This document shows positions 7,289-15,807 of a stretch of 34,371 bases of DNA, piece after piece (within the stretch, counting starts at the first letter, position 1; every line of letters begins with the position of its first letter). Made by a program: the position numbers and the translations under genes. The stretch is taken from positions 1-34,371 of the forward strand of contig JAKSLO010000017.1 in assembly GCA_024401185.1 (NCBI GenBank). The letters run 5' to 3'. Origin of the DNA: Bacteroidaceae bacterium (GTDB lineage Bacteria > Bacteroidota > Bacteroidia > Bacteroidales > Bacteroidaceae). The notes under the pieces were generated by a model. That model worked only from the letters and a program-made list of their open reading frames with translations. It ran no database searches and was not told the origin of the DNA.

Positions 7289-8068
7289 TTAGAACCCTCC
7301 TTGCATCAGCATCTCCTCCAGTTCCTCGCTGGTGACATGCGTCTTGAACTTGCTTCGGTAGGCTGCGGTGATGCCTCCTGTCTCCTCGCTGACCACGATG
7401 CTGAGGGCATCAGTCTCGTTGCTCGTTCCCTTTGCTGCACGGTGGCGCAGACCGAACTCCTTGGGAATATCCACATCGTGCGAGGTGGGCATGATGCAAG
7501 CCGCGGCCATGATGCGACCTTCCTTGACAATCATCGCACCATCGTGCAGGGGACTGTTCTTGAAGAAGATGTTCTCGATGAGGCGTTGGCTTACGCGTGC
7601 GTCAATGGCCTCGCCTGTATCGATGAAGTCGCCCAGGGGCAGACTGTTCTGCAATACGATGAGAGCTCCCACCTTCTGCTTGGACATGTTGAGGCATGCC
7701 ATCACAATGGGGTAGATGTCCTCACGACGGTGGCGGTATTCACCTTGCTTCTTGCGGTCGGAATGGAGATAGCGTATCAGGCGCCCCATTCGGTTGTGCG
7801 TGCCCAGCTCGTAGAAGAACTTGCGAATCTCGGATTGGAACAGCACGATAAGGGCAATGGCACCCACATTGATCAACTGGTCGAGGATGCTACCCAACAA
7901 CTTCATCTCAAGAATCTTGGAGATAACAATCCAGAAGGTGATGAAGATAAGTACACCTGAGAATACGCGCACAGAACGAGTCTCTCGCATTACCCGGTAA
8001 AAGTAAAACAAGATAACTGCCGTGAGCAGTATGTCAATGGCGTCTTTTATGTTGAAGGTATAGAACAT
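7289..8068 (-). CDS. cdaA: Diadenylate cyclase (c-di-AMP synthase, CdaA/DacA type)
   Basis: 259 residues. It makes the second messenger c-di-AMP from two ATP at the inner membrane. The N-terminal hydrophobic segments (about 11-24, 35-52 and 64-77) are the membrane anchor of CdaA-type enzymes. The DAC domain follows, with GALIVLQ at 134-140, the catalytic DGA in SPLHDGAMIV at 176-178, the RHR motif in LRHRAAKG at 208-210, and VVSEETGGI at 225-233. All key motifs are intact. It starts 12 bp after folP on the same strand, an arrangement I believe is common in Bacteroidales, so it is probably cotranscribed with folP. In other bacteria c-di-AMP controls osmolyte and potassium balance and cell-wall homeostasis. 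Confidence 0.95.
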   Translation of the reverse strand: MFYTFNIKDAIDILLTAVILFYFYRVMRETRSVRVFSGVLIFITFWIVISKILEMKLLGSILDQLINVGAIALIVLFQSEIRKFFYELGTHNRMGRLIRYLHSDRKKQGEYRHRREDIYPIVMACLNMSKQKVGALIVLQNSLPLGDFIDTGEAIDARVSQRLIENIFFKNSPLHDGAMIVKEGRIMAAACIMPTSHDVDIPKEFGLRHRAAKGTSNETDALSIVVSEETGGITAAYRSKFKTHVTSEELEEMLMQGGF

Positions 8069-8080
8069 CTGCCTGTGTAC

Positions 8081-8920
8081 TTATTGTTTTATGAGCTGCA
8101 TGATGCGAACTGCCTCGACAGCCTGCTTGACATCGTGAACGCGCAGGATGTGCGCCCCTTGCATCAATGAGATGGTGTGCAGCACGGTGGTGCCATTGAG
8201 GGCCTCTTCGGGTGTGCCACCCAGCAGACGGTAAATCATGGACTTTCGTGACACTCCTACCAGTAGGGGTAAGCCCAACTGGAGCAAGGCGTGCTGGTTG
8301 CGCAGCAACTCATAGTTCTGCTCCAATGTCTTGGCAAATCCGTAACCTGGGTCAAGGATGATGTCGTTGACACCCATCTCGTGCAACTGGTCAACCTTCT
8401 CCCCTAGATACTGCATCACCTCGCTGGTGATGTCGTGGTAGCGTGGGTCGTCCTGCATGTTCTGAGGGGTGCCCTTCATGTGCATCAGGATGTAGGGCAC
8501 GTTGAGGCGTGCCACCGTGGGGAACATGTCGGGGTCGAGTTCGCCCCCCGAGATGTCGTTGATGATGTCGGCCCCATACTCCAGGATGCAACGCTCTGCC
8601 ACCTTGGCACGGAAGGTGTCCACGCTCACGATGGCATGGGGATGCTCTCGGCGGATGATGCGCAAGGCACGTGCCAGTCGTTCCATCTCCTCCTCGGGCG
8701 AGATATGGGTGGCTCCCGGACGGCTGCTGTAGGCTCCCAGGTCAATCATGTCGCCTCCTTCGAGCAGTATCTCGTTGGCACGTTGCACAATGGCCTCCTC
8801 TGTCTGCTTCCGACTTGCTGCATAGAACGAGTCGGGGGTAACGTTGAGGATTCCCATTACGCGAGGCTTGGCTAAGTTGAGAAGCTGCCCTTGAACATTG
8901 ATGGTGTAGGAAACGGCCAT
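8081..8920 (-). CDS. folP: Dihydropteroate synthase
   Basis: 279 residues from ATG 8920; a TTG at 8947 would add nine residues but lies inside the -7 promoter box, so ATG is chosen. The enzyme joins p-aminobenzoate to dihydropterin pyrophosphate in folate synthesis and is the sulfonamide target. The TIM-barrel signatures are complete: MGILNVTPDSF, GGDMIDLGAYSSRPGA, VSVDTFRAKVAE, INDISGG, YILMHMKGTPQNMQ, ILDPGYGFAKTLEQN, LLVGVSRKSMIYRLLG, and a C-terminal RVHDVKQAVEAVRI. It heads a probable folP-cdaA operon from the promoter at 8945 and is divergent from murF. Confidence 0.96.
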   Translation of the reverse strand: MAVSYTINVQGQLLNLAKPRVMGILNVTPDSFYAASRKQTEEAIVQRANEILLEGGDMIDLGAYSSRPGATHISPEEEMERLARALRIIRREHPHAIVSVDTFRAKVAERCILEYGADIINDISGGELDPDMFPTVARLNVPYILMHMKGTPQNMQDDPRYHDITSEVMQYLGEKVDQLHEMGVNDIILDPGYGFAKTLEQNYELLRNQHALLQLGLPLLVGVSRKSMIYRLLGGTPEEALNGTTVLHTISLMQGAHILRVHDVKQAVEAVRIMQLIKQ

Positions 8921-8944
8921 GATTTTTCGGTTTAACGTTTTCTG

Positions 8945-8952
8945 CAAAGTTA
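8945..8952 (-). promoter_or_regulatory. -7 promoter element for folP-cdaA (TAACTTTG)
   Basis: Minus-strand TAACTTTG fits TAnnTTTG exactly and sits 25 nt upstream of the folP ATG. No clear -33 TTTG was found. Confidence 0.6.
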
Positions 8953-9057
8953 CGAAATATATGTTTATGTTAGTCAGAAAAACGGCAATAATTGTTTTTT
9001 TGATACACTAAAACGGAAAAAAGTGGCACTTTCGCGCGTACATTATGGGTTATTTTG

Positions 9058-9065
9058 TACATTTG
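9058..9065 (+). promoter_or_regulatory. -7 promoter element for murF (TACATTTG)
   Basis: TACATTTG fits TAnnTTTG and lies 22 nt upstream of the murF ATG. It is divergent from the folP promoter about 105 bp away. Confidence 0.55.
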
Positions 9066-9087
9066 TGTGCTAAATTCGTTTTTTGCT

Positions 9088-10446
9088 ATGACTATCAATC
9101 AGATTTACGAGATATACAAAGCGCATCCTGTAGTGACGACCGACAATCGCCAATGTGAGCAGGGTGCCATGTTTTTTGCCTTGAAAGGGGCTTCGTTCGA
9201 CGGCAACCAGTTTGCTGCCTCTGCCCTTGAGGCTGGTTGTGCCTACGCTGTGGTGGACGAGAAGGAGTATGCACCCGAGGGGGATGCACGTTACATCCTG
9301 GTGGACGATGTGCTCTCGACGTTGCAGCAGCTTGCCCAGTACCATCGTCAGCAGTTGACCATCCCTGTGCTGCAGATAACGGGCACAAATGGCAAGACCA
9401 CCACGAAGGAGTTGGTGAGTGCTGTGCTGAGCCGTAAGTATAGCACCCTCTTCACGCAGGGCAATCTGAACAACCATATTGGCGTGCCACGTACGTTGCT
9501 TCGCATCCGTCCTGAGCATGAGATTGCCGTGATTGAGACGGGTGCCAACCATCCTGGCGAGATTGATTTCCTGTGCGGAATGGTACAGGCTGATTACGGA
9601 CTCATCACCAATGTGGGACGTGCCCACTTGGAGGGATTTGGCTCGTTTGAGGGCGTGAAGAAGACGAAGGGCGAACTGTATGACGACCTGGCCAAGCGTG
9701 GCAAGATGGTCTTCCTCAATGCCTTCGATGATGACCTGATGGCAATGGTAGAAAAGGCCTTTGGCAAGATTGACGCCATCTCATTGGCAAGCCATGAGTG
9801 CGAAAACGTGATGCCTTATGTCGAGGGTCGTGTGGAGGACTGCTCCTCATTCCTGCGCATCCAATGGCGCAAGGAGGTGGACATGCCTTGGCATACCGTG
9901 CAGACACATCTGGTGGGTGCCTACAACATAGCCAATATCCGTGCTGCCATCACCGTGGGTTTGTATTTCGGTGTGGATGAGGCCGACATCAATCAGGCTA
10001 TCGCCGATTATCAGCCTACCAACAGTCGCAGCGAGTTTCGTGAGACAGCCCACAACAAGCTTATCGTAGATGCCTATAATGCCAATCCCTCCTCGATGAA
10101 TGCGGCGCTGACTAACTTCGCCATGATGAATGTTCCCCAGAAGATGGTCATCCTGGGTGATATGCGTGAGTTAGGTGCCAATAGTGAGCAGGAGCATCGC
10201 AGCATCATCGAACGCCTTGTCAAGGATGGTGTGGAACTGGCTTGGCTGGTAGGCGAGGAGTTCTGCAAAGTGGTGAAAGTGAATCCTCAGCCAAGTGCTG
10301 AATCCACGGATGGTGTGCAGATACGCACCTTTGCCCACGTGGATGAGGTGAAGGCAGAACTGCAAGCTCATCTAATAAGCGGACGTACCATCCTCATCAA
10401 GGGCAGTAATGGAACGAAGCTGTTCCAGTTGCCTGAGTTGTTGTAG
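9088..10446 (+). CDS. murF: UDP-N-acetylmuramoyl-tripeptide--D-alanyl-D-alanine ligase
   Basis: 452 residues from ATG 9088; an ATG at 9055 in the same frame lies in the promoter region and adds a non-conserved stretch. MurF adds D-Ala-D-Ala to the UDP-MurNAc-tripeptide in the cytoplasm, using ATP. Mur-ligase features are in order: an N-terminal UDP-substrate domain (GAMFFALKGASFDGNQF), the ATP loop ITGTNGKTTTKE at about 97-108, NHIGVPRTLL, VIETGANHPGEI, TNVGRAHLEGFGSF, and a C-terminal domain with DAYNANPSSMNAAL and ILGDMRELG. It is complete and of usual length. No other cell-wall gene is adjacent here. Confidence 0.96.
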   Translation: MTINQIYEIYKAHPVVTTDNRQCEQGAMFFALKGASFDGNQFAASALEAGCAYAVVDEKEYAPEGDARYILVDDVLSTLQQLAQYHRQQLTIPVLQITGTNGKTTTKELVSAVLSRKYSTLFTQGNLNNHIGVPRTLLRIRPEHEIAVIETGANHPGEIDFLCGMVQADYGLITNVGRAHLEGFGSFEGVKKTKGELYDDLAKRGKMVFLNAFDDDLMAMVEKAFGKIDAISLASHECENVMPYVEGRVEDCSSFLRIQWRKEVDMPWHTVQTHLVGAYNIANIRAAITVGLYFGVDEADINQAIADYQPTNSRSEFRETAHNKLIVDAYNANPSSMNAALTNFAMMNVPQKMVILGDMRELGANSEQEHRSIIERLVKDGVELAWLVGEEFCKVVKVNPQPSAESTDGVQIRTFAHVDEVKAELQAHLISGRTILIKGSNGTKLFQLPELL

Positions 10447-10545
10447 AAGGGATGGATAATCCTTCCTAACCTGTATTATTCATGGGAGTTATGCTCTAAG
10501 TGAATATTGTAATCGAAAAATACTTAACTGAAAATACTAAGAGTA

Positions 10546-13500
10546 ATGAACAAAACTAAACTGACCAAACTTGCCTGGGCATTGGCTACAGCCTTTGCCT
10601 TTACCCCCATGCAGGCTCAGCGCACCACCGATCGTCTGGATCGTGGTTTGATTGCTATGAAATCGGGCACAGGTGTTTACTTGAGCTGGCGCATTCAGGC
10701 TGCCGAGTATTATGATGTGACCTACAATGTGTACCGTGATGGAACGAAACTTAATGATGAACCTCTCAGTGTGTCCAACTACACCGATAAGTCGGGCACC
10801 AGCGCCAGCACCTATACCGTCAAGGCTGTGGTGCGTGGTGTGGAGCAGGATGCCTGTAAGCCCGTTAGTGTGTGGGGCAACAGCTACAAGGAAATTAAGC
10901 TGACTCACGAAGGCATTGCGAGTAAGCTCATCCCCAACGATGCTTGCTGTGCCGATGTGGACGGAGACGGTGAGTTGGAGATCTTGATGAAGTTCGACAA
11001 CGACAGCGAGATGGCCCAGTCGTACCCCAAGGCCGGTCCTACCGTAGGGGGTAAGGTGACAGGTGAGTATAGCATCTTCGAGATTCTGAAGATGGACGGT
11101 AAGCGTCTGTGGTGGGTAAACTGTGGTCCCAACATGGGCGATTTCCAGAACAATGAGCAGAACATCGTGGGTTATGACTGGGACCAGAACGGCAAGGCCG
11201 AGGTCATTATGCGCCTTGAGGAAGGTTCCAGCATACACATGGCCGACGGAACGGTTTATACCATTGGTGCCAACGGCAAGAATGGTGGTTCGTGGACCAA
11301 TTACCGTGGAGCCACAGGTGGTGGCACCAACTGGTTCATGTGCGTGGGTAAGGAGTTCCTTGTCTATTGTGATGGTGAGACGGGTAACGTGCTCGACATC
11401 ATCGATTTTCCCTTGGCACGTCTTGAGCCAGGCGAGACCGATCTGAATAAGGCTTGGGGCGACGGTTACGGTCATCGTGCCAGCAAATTCTTCTTTGGTG
11501 CTCCTTATCTGGACGGCCGCAAGCCCAGCATCTTCTTGGCTCGTGGTATCTATACACGTCACAAGATGGCTGCATACGATGTGGATCCCGCTACCCACAA
11601 ACTTTCATTGCGTTGGAAGTGGTACAACAATACGGGTGGCCCATGGAAGGGACAAGGCTATCATAACTACTCCATTGCCGATGTCGATTGGGACGGACGT
11701 GACGAGATTGTCTTCGGTTCTATGGTAATCGACGATAATGGTAAGGGACTCTCTACCGCAGGTCTGGGTCATGGCGATGCCCAGCATTGTGGCGACCTCA
11801 ACCCTTACGTGCATGGTCAGGAGCAGTTCTGTTGTAATGAGGACGAGCAGGGCTTCAACTATCGTGACGCTACAACCAGCAAGATCTACGCACAGACCCT
11901 CCATGTAGGTAAGGACGTGGGTCGTGCCATGGCAGGCAACTTCACCGAGTCCTTCCCCGGTGGCCTCGGTACGGCATGGGGTACTATCAGTACCGTCACC
12001 AATGGTGAGGTAAGCGGTTTGGGCGCAACTGGCGTCAATAGCAACATGCGTATCTATTGGGATGGTGACTTGGTTTCTGAGACCTTCAATGGTGAGAAGA
12101 CCAACGACTCGCCCGGTGTGGTGGCTAAGTATGGCAGTTGGACGCCCATCTACACTTGTGACGGCTCGCTCACCAACAACTACACCAAGGCTACTCCTTG
12201 CTATCAGGGCGACATCCTGGGTGACTGGCGTGAGGAAATCATTATGCGTACCACCGACAACAACATCCGCATCTATTCTACGCCTACCAGCACTACCTAC
12301 CGCATACCCACTCTGTGGGCCGACCATCAGTATCGCAATGCCATGGTATGGCAGATGTGTGGCTACAACCAGCCCCCTCATCCCAGTTTCTTCCTGGGCA
12401 AGCTCGAAGGCATTACCCAGGCACCTCCTCCATTGACCATGGACGGACGTGAAGAGGTTAAGGACGGTGGTACCATTGCTACTTCGCTCAATGGCAAGGA
12501 TGTCATTGTATGCGAGACCAGCAACTCTGCCGTCACCCTTCAGGATGGCGCACAGCCCAACTTGCTCATCTTCAACGTGCCTACGTGGGTGCAGGGTAGT
12601 GCACCAAGCGAGTGCAGCACCAAGAATACCAAGATTACCTACACCACCTATACCTGCACCGTTACGGGTGGTGGTATGGCAGGCGATGGCCGATTGGTAA
12701 AGCAGGGCGACGGTATCTTGGAACTCCCCAAGACCGCCTTCAAGCATACTGGCAATACCGATATCTGGGCTGGTGTGCTGAACTTCGATGGTACACTCAA
12801 GGAGTCAGACCTCTGGCTTAACCGTTTTGCCGAACTCAACAGCAATGGTGGCGAGTTCAAGAGCATCAAGGCAGACTATGCCAGCATCATTCGTCCTGGA
12901 GGCGAGGATAGCAAGGGCACCATCACTACGGGCGAGCTCAATCTCGGCTTCGGTTCGCGCATCATCGTGGATCTATATGCTGACGATATTACTGCCGACC
13001 AGGTCAATACTGGCAATCTCAAAATAGAGGCCAAGACAAGTTCTGCATGGGTGAATGCTGGTCCCACTTACCTTTCACCCGTCATCCAGGTCGTAGGTCA
13101 TCTCAAGACAGGTGAGAAGACCATGACTCCCGGCAAGTACGTCATCGGTACGATATCGGGAGAGGTGACTGGTAAGCTTGAGAACATCGTGATCGAGGGA
13201 CTTGAGACCAGTAAGAAGGTGCTCAGCATCGAGGATGGCAAGCTTATTCTCGAAATCGTGGGTATGCGTGATGCTGGTACCGTGTTCTGGTCGGGTGCCA
13301 TCAGCAACAAGTGGGATCTTGGCGACAGCGAGAGTTTCAAGATTGACAACGATGCCACTGTCTTCGTCTCGGGTGACAACGTCATCTTTAACGACGACGC
13401 TGCCAACATGACTGTCAATGTCCAGGGTAGCGTCATTCCTAAGACCATCACCGTTGACAATACCGGAGCCTATACCTTCCAGGGTACAGGTGGCATTGAT

Positions 13501-15093
13501 GGTACTGCGAAGTTCGTGAAGGAAGGTACGGGCAAGGTAACTATGACCAACAACAACCTTTACACTGGTGGTAACACCCTCAGCGGTGGTGTCACCATCG
13601 TATCGCAACTCAGCAATGCCATTACCGAGACAGGTAATCTGGGCGGTGTGACTGGAGCGGGTAAGTTCGTCATGCAGAACGGAGCTGAGCTGAACAGCAC
13701 AGCCAATGTGGAGACCACCTCGCCCATTACCATCAAGACCACCGAGGGTGGTGTCATCAACAATGCTGCCGACTTCAAGATGGCAGCCTCGCTCAGTGGT
13801 ACGCTGCTCACCAAGAAGGGTGCCGGTTCACTCTTCCTTTTGGCTAACAACTCAGCCCTTACCAAGATTAACCTTACTCAGGGTGGCCTGGCCATTGGTG
13901 GTGGTGCCTCACCCAAGGCTATCGAGGTTACCGGTAACAGTACCATCTGGGACGATGGTACCAATACTGACGTGCCCATCAGCATTGCCAAGGGAAAGAC
14001 CTGTACATGGCAGCTCAGCTATACCTATTATACGGCTTACAGCAACAAGCTCTCTGGTGAGGGAATCGTCAACATTGTGCCTCGCAATACCGTCAACCGT
14101 GTGCGCATCCTTGGTGACTGGAGCAACTTCTCTGGAACCATCAAGCATACCACAAAGGTGTGGTTGCCTCTCGATATGAGCATTGGTGCACCCCATGCCA
14201 CCCTCGACATTGCTGCAGATTGTGGTGTGGCCAATGTACCTGGCCGTACGTGGGCCATTGGTGCCGTGACGGGTAAGGGCGATCTTACCAACTCGGGTTG
14301 TGACTTCAAGAGCTCTGCCAACGTGACGGGTACAGCCACCTATAACATTGGTAACAGCGACGACAACAACTTTACCTTTGAGGGAACCTTTACTGAGCGC
14401 GACGGAAGCCGTCAGACTTCTATCAACAAGGTGGGAACGTGTAAGATGACCTTCAAGGGTAGCGGTTCGTTCTCGGGTGCTTGTAAGGTCAATGCCGGTG
14501 AACTCTGCCTCAACTCGTCATCTACCTCTGCTGCCATGCTTGGCACCGGTGCCCTTACCGTAGCCAAAGGTGCCATCCTCTCAGGCAAGGGCTTGCTCAA
14601 TAACAGCAGTGTTACCGTGGCTGCAGGTGCTACCTTGCGTAGCGGCATCACCGAGAGCAATGCACAAGGCAACTTGCAGTTCTCCGACAAGGCTGTTACG
14701 GTGAATGGCTTGATGCAGACTTGCGTGTCTGGAAAGAATGTGTTCGGCAAGTTTAGTGGCATTGGCACATTGAAGCTTTCGGGTACCTTGAAGGTCATCG
14801 TGAAGGAGAGTGCCGAACTGGAAGATGGCACAGAGTTGAAGATTATCTCGGCCAAGAAGATTACGCTTGGCAACGATCTTGTTCTCGACCTCGATCCTGC
14901 CTATGAGTGGGACACCACCCGCCTGGAGGAAGGTGTACTCGTAGTTGCTGGTAAGGTGGATGCTATCCGCGACATCAATGCCTCTGGTTTGGAGAACAGC
15001 AACATCTACACCCTTGATGGCGTGAAGGTGAACGGCCGTCCCACCCAGCGTGGCATCTACATCATCAATGGTGTGAAGACAGCGGTGAAGTAA
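10546..15093 (+). CDS. Rhamnogalacturonan lyase (PL11) with long autotransporter-like beta-strand tail
   Basis: 1515 residues. A signal peptide (MNKTKLTKLAWALATAFAF...MQAQ) is followed by a small beta domain and the PL11 propeller to about residue 630. That part is the usual size for family 11 lyases, which cleave the rhamnose-galacturonate backbone of pectin RG-I. Calcium-type loops punctuate the blades: DVDGDGELE near 137, DWDQNGKAE near 212, DVDWDGRDE near 379, DILGDWREE near 555. Residues about 640-1480 are a Gly/Thr/Asn-rich run of beta strands such as LYTGGNTLSGGVTIV (about 1005) and GAGSLFLLANNSAL, like autotransporter passenger-associated repeats. The last about 30 residues (NIYTLDGVKVNGRPTQRGIY...) resemble short type IX sorting tails. 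Export or surface retention by that tail is inferred. The gene follows murF by 99 bp and has a strong terminator; no promoter box was found. Confidence 0.9.
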   Translation: MNKTKLTKLAWALATAFAFTPMQAQRTTDRLDRGLIAMKSGTGVYLSWRIQAAEYYDVTYNVYRDGTKLNDEPLSVSNYTDKSGTSASTYTVKAVVRGVEQDACKPVSVWGNSYKEIKLTHEGIASKLIPNDACCADVDGDGELEILMKFDNDSEMAQSYPKAGPTVGGKVTGEYSIFEILKMDGKRLWWVNCGPNMGDFQNNEQNIVGYDWDQNGKAEVIMRLEEGSSIHMADGTVYTIGANGKNGGSWTNYRGATGGGTNWFMCVGKEFLVYCDGETGNVLDIIDFPLARLEPGETDLNKAWGDGYGHRASKFFFGAPYLDGRKPSIFLARGIYTRHKMAAYDVDPATHKLSLRWKWYNNTGGPWKGQGYHNYSIADVDWDGRDEIVFGSMVIDDNGKGLSTAGLGHGDAQHCGDLNPYVHGQEQFCCNEDEQGFNYRDATTSKIYAQTLHVGKDVGRAMAGNFTESFPGGLGTAWGTISTVTNGEVSGLGATGVNSNMRIYWDGDLVSETFNGEKTNDSPGVVAKYGSWTPIYTCDGSLTNNYTKATPCYQGDILGDWREEIIMRTTDNNIRIYSTPTSTTYRIPTLWADHQYRNAMVWQMCGYNQPPHPSFFLGKLEGITQAPPPLTMDGREEVKDGGTIATSLNGKDVIVCETSNSAVTLQDGAQPNLLIFNVPTWVQGSAPSECSTKNTKITYTTYTCTVTGGGMAGDGRLVKQGDGILELPKTAFKHTGNTDIWAGVLNFDGTLKESDLWLNRFAELNSNGGEFKSIKADYASIIRPGGEDSKGTITTGELNLGFGSRIIVDLYADDITADQVNTGNLKIEAKTSSAWVNAGPTYLSPVIQVVGHLKTGEKTMTPGKYVIGTISGEVTGKLENIVIEGLETSKKVLSIEDGKLILEIVGMRDAGTVFWSGAISNKWDLGDSESFKIDNDATVFVSGDNVIFNDDAANMTVNVQGSVIPKTITVDNTGAYTFQGTGGIDGTAKFVKEGTGKVTMTNNNLYTGGNTLSGGVTIVSQLSNAITETGNLGGVTGAGKFVMQNGAELNSTANVETTSPITIKTTEGGVINNAADFKMAASLSGTLLTKKGAGSLFLLANNSALTKINLTQGGLAIGGGASPKAIEVTGNSTIWDDGTNTDVPISIAKGKTCTWQLSYTYYTAYSNKLSGEGIVNIVPRNTVNRVRILGDWSNFSGTIKHTTKVWLPLDMSIGAPHATLDIAADCGVANVPGRTWAIGAVTGKGDLTNSGCDFKSSANVTGTATYNIGNSDDNNFTFEGTFTERDGSRQTSINKVGTCKMTFKGSGSFSGACKVNAGELCLNSSSTSAAMLGTGALTVAKGAILSGKGLLNNSSVTVAAGATLRSGITESNAQGNLQFSDKAVTVNGLMQTCVSGKNVFGKFSGIGTLKLSGTLKVIVKESAELEDGTELKIISAKKITLGNDLVLDLDPAYEWDTTRLEEGVLVVAGKVDAIRDINASGLENSNIYTLDGVKVNGRPTQRGIYIINGVKTAVK

Positions 15094-15094
15094 A

Positions 15095-15140
15095 GCCCCA
15101 CCCCGGCCCTCCCCCGAGGGGGGCAAGAGGGGAGAGCCCA
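15095..15140. repeat. Copy of the GC-rich palindromic repeat after the PL11 gene
   Basis: CCCTCCCCCGAGGGGGGC, then AAGA, then GGGGAGAG match the outline of the right end of the 5801-6146 element (CCCTCCC/GGGAGGG palindrome, G run, GAGAG) in the same orientation. It begins two bases after the PL11 stop codon. Confidence 0.65.
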
Positions 15141-15163
15141 ATACAGATAAGGGACTTCAAGAA

Positions 15164-15211
15164 AAGAGGCCGACTTGCAATCTTTCGAGGTTGTAGGTAG
15201 GCCTTTTGAAT
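15164..15211 (+). terminator. Long hairpin terminator of the PL11 gene
   Basis: Stem 15164-15182 with 15189-15207, 19 positions with one mismatch and several G-U pairs, 6-nt loop TTTCGA, ending in CCTTTTG and a second TTTT shortly after. The region 15212-15333 up to the next promoter shows nothing recognisable. Confidence 0.75.
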
Positions 15212-15333
15212 CTTTTGGCCGATGTCAAAAGTCCGTTAACTATCATTAAACTGGAGCGAAAGTTGAATAATTGACAAGCTTCCTAAGAGCCCCCCATTGC
15301 CCGATGTGTCTTTTGTGATTTTGTAGGAAAGAA

Positions 15334-15365
15334 TTTGGAGGTTTCAAGATAAAGTGCTACTTTTG
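15334..15365 (+). promoter_or_regulatory. Promoter of the secreted-protein/clostripain operon
   Basis: TTTG at 15334-15337, a 20-nt spacer, then TACTTTTG at 15358-15365: an exact Bacteroidetes housekeeping-sigma promoter. The start codon at 15403 follows after a leader of roughly 25-30 nt. Confidence 0.8.
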
Positions 15366-15402
15366 CAAAAAGTATTGCTATAGACAAAGCTATTCACGAA
15401 AA

Positions 15403-15807
15403 ATGAAACGCATATTTTGTTTTGTTATTTGCCTATTATCGTTAATCCCGTTAATGGCTGATACATTCCTTAATGTATGCCAAAAGGATGGAACGATTGT
15501 CAAATATGCATTTGCTGATAAGCCAGTATTGGTCTATTCGGGAGCAAATGTTGTGATTTCAACGGATATTGTTAGTGTGGAATATCCAGTCAAGGAACTT
15601 TCAAAAATTACATTTGAAGAAATTCAGACAGCAATTGATGAAGTCAACGATAGTCAGAATGACGAAGGTCAAAGTGTTGTTTATGATATTAGGGGACGCG
15701 TTGTTGCTACCTTTAGTAATCGCGGCTATGTCAGCTTGAATAGTTTTCCACGTGGAACTTATATAGTTAAGAACAATTCTACAATCTATAAAATATATAA
15801 GAAATGA
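15403..15807 (+). CDS. Small secreted protein with type IX-like C-terminal tail
   Basis: 134 residues: a signal peptide (MKRIFCFVICLLSLIPLMA) and an N-terminal beta segment TFLNVCQKDGTIVKYAFADK followed by PVLVYSGANVVISTD and EYPVKELSKITFE. That pattern occurs at the start of many Prevotella secreted proteins and has no known function. A short acidic linker follows, then VVYDIRGRVVATF ... FPRGTYIVKNNSTIYKIYKK, which resembles a type IX secretion sorting tail. In effect it is an N-module and a C-tail with almost nothing between. Its stop overlaps the start of the clostripain gene (ATGA, 15804-15807), so the two are likely translationally coupled. It might act as a chaperone, inhibitor or anchor for that protease; this is inference. 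Confidence 0.75.
   Translation: MKRIFCFVICLLSLIPLMADTFLNVCQKDGTIVKYAFADKPVLVYSGANVVISTDIVSVEYPVKELSKITFEEIQTAIDEVNDSQNDEGQSVVYDIRGRVVATFSNRGYVSLNSFPRGTYIVKNNSTIYKIYKK

Noticed and set aside
10537..12747. Long minus-strand open frames (up to 380 codons) opposite the PL11 gene
   Set aside because: They are shadows of the strongly biased PL11 codons; no start context, no known domain, and low-complexity composition.
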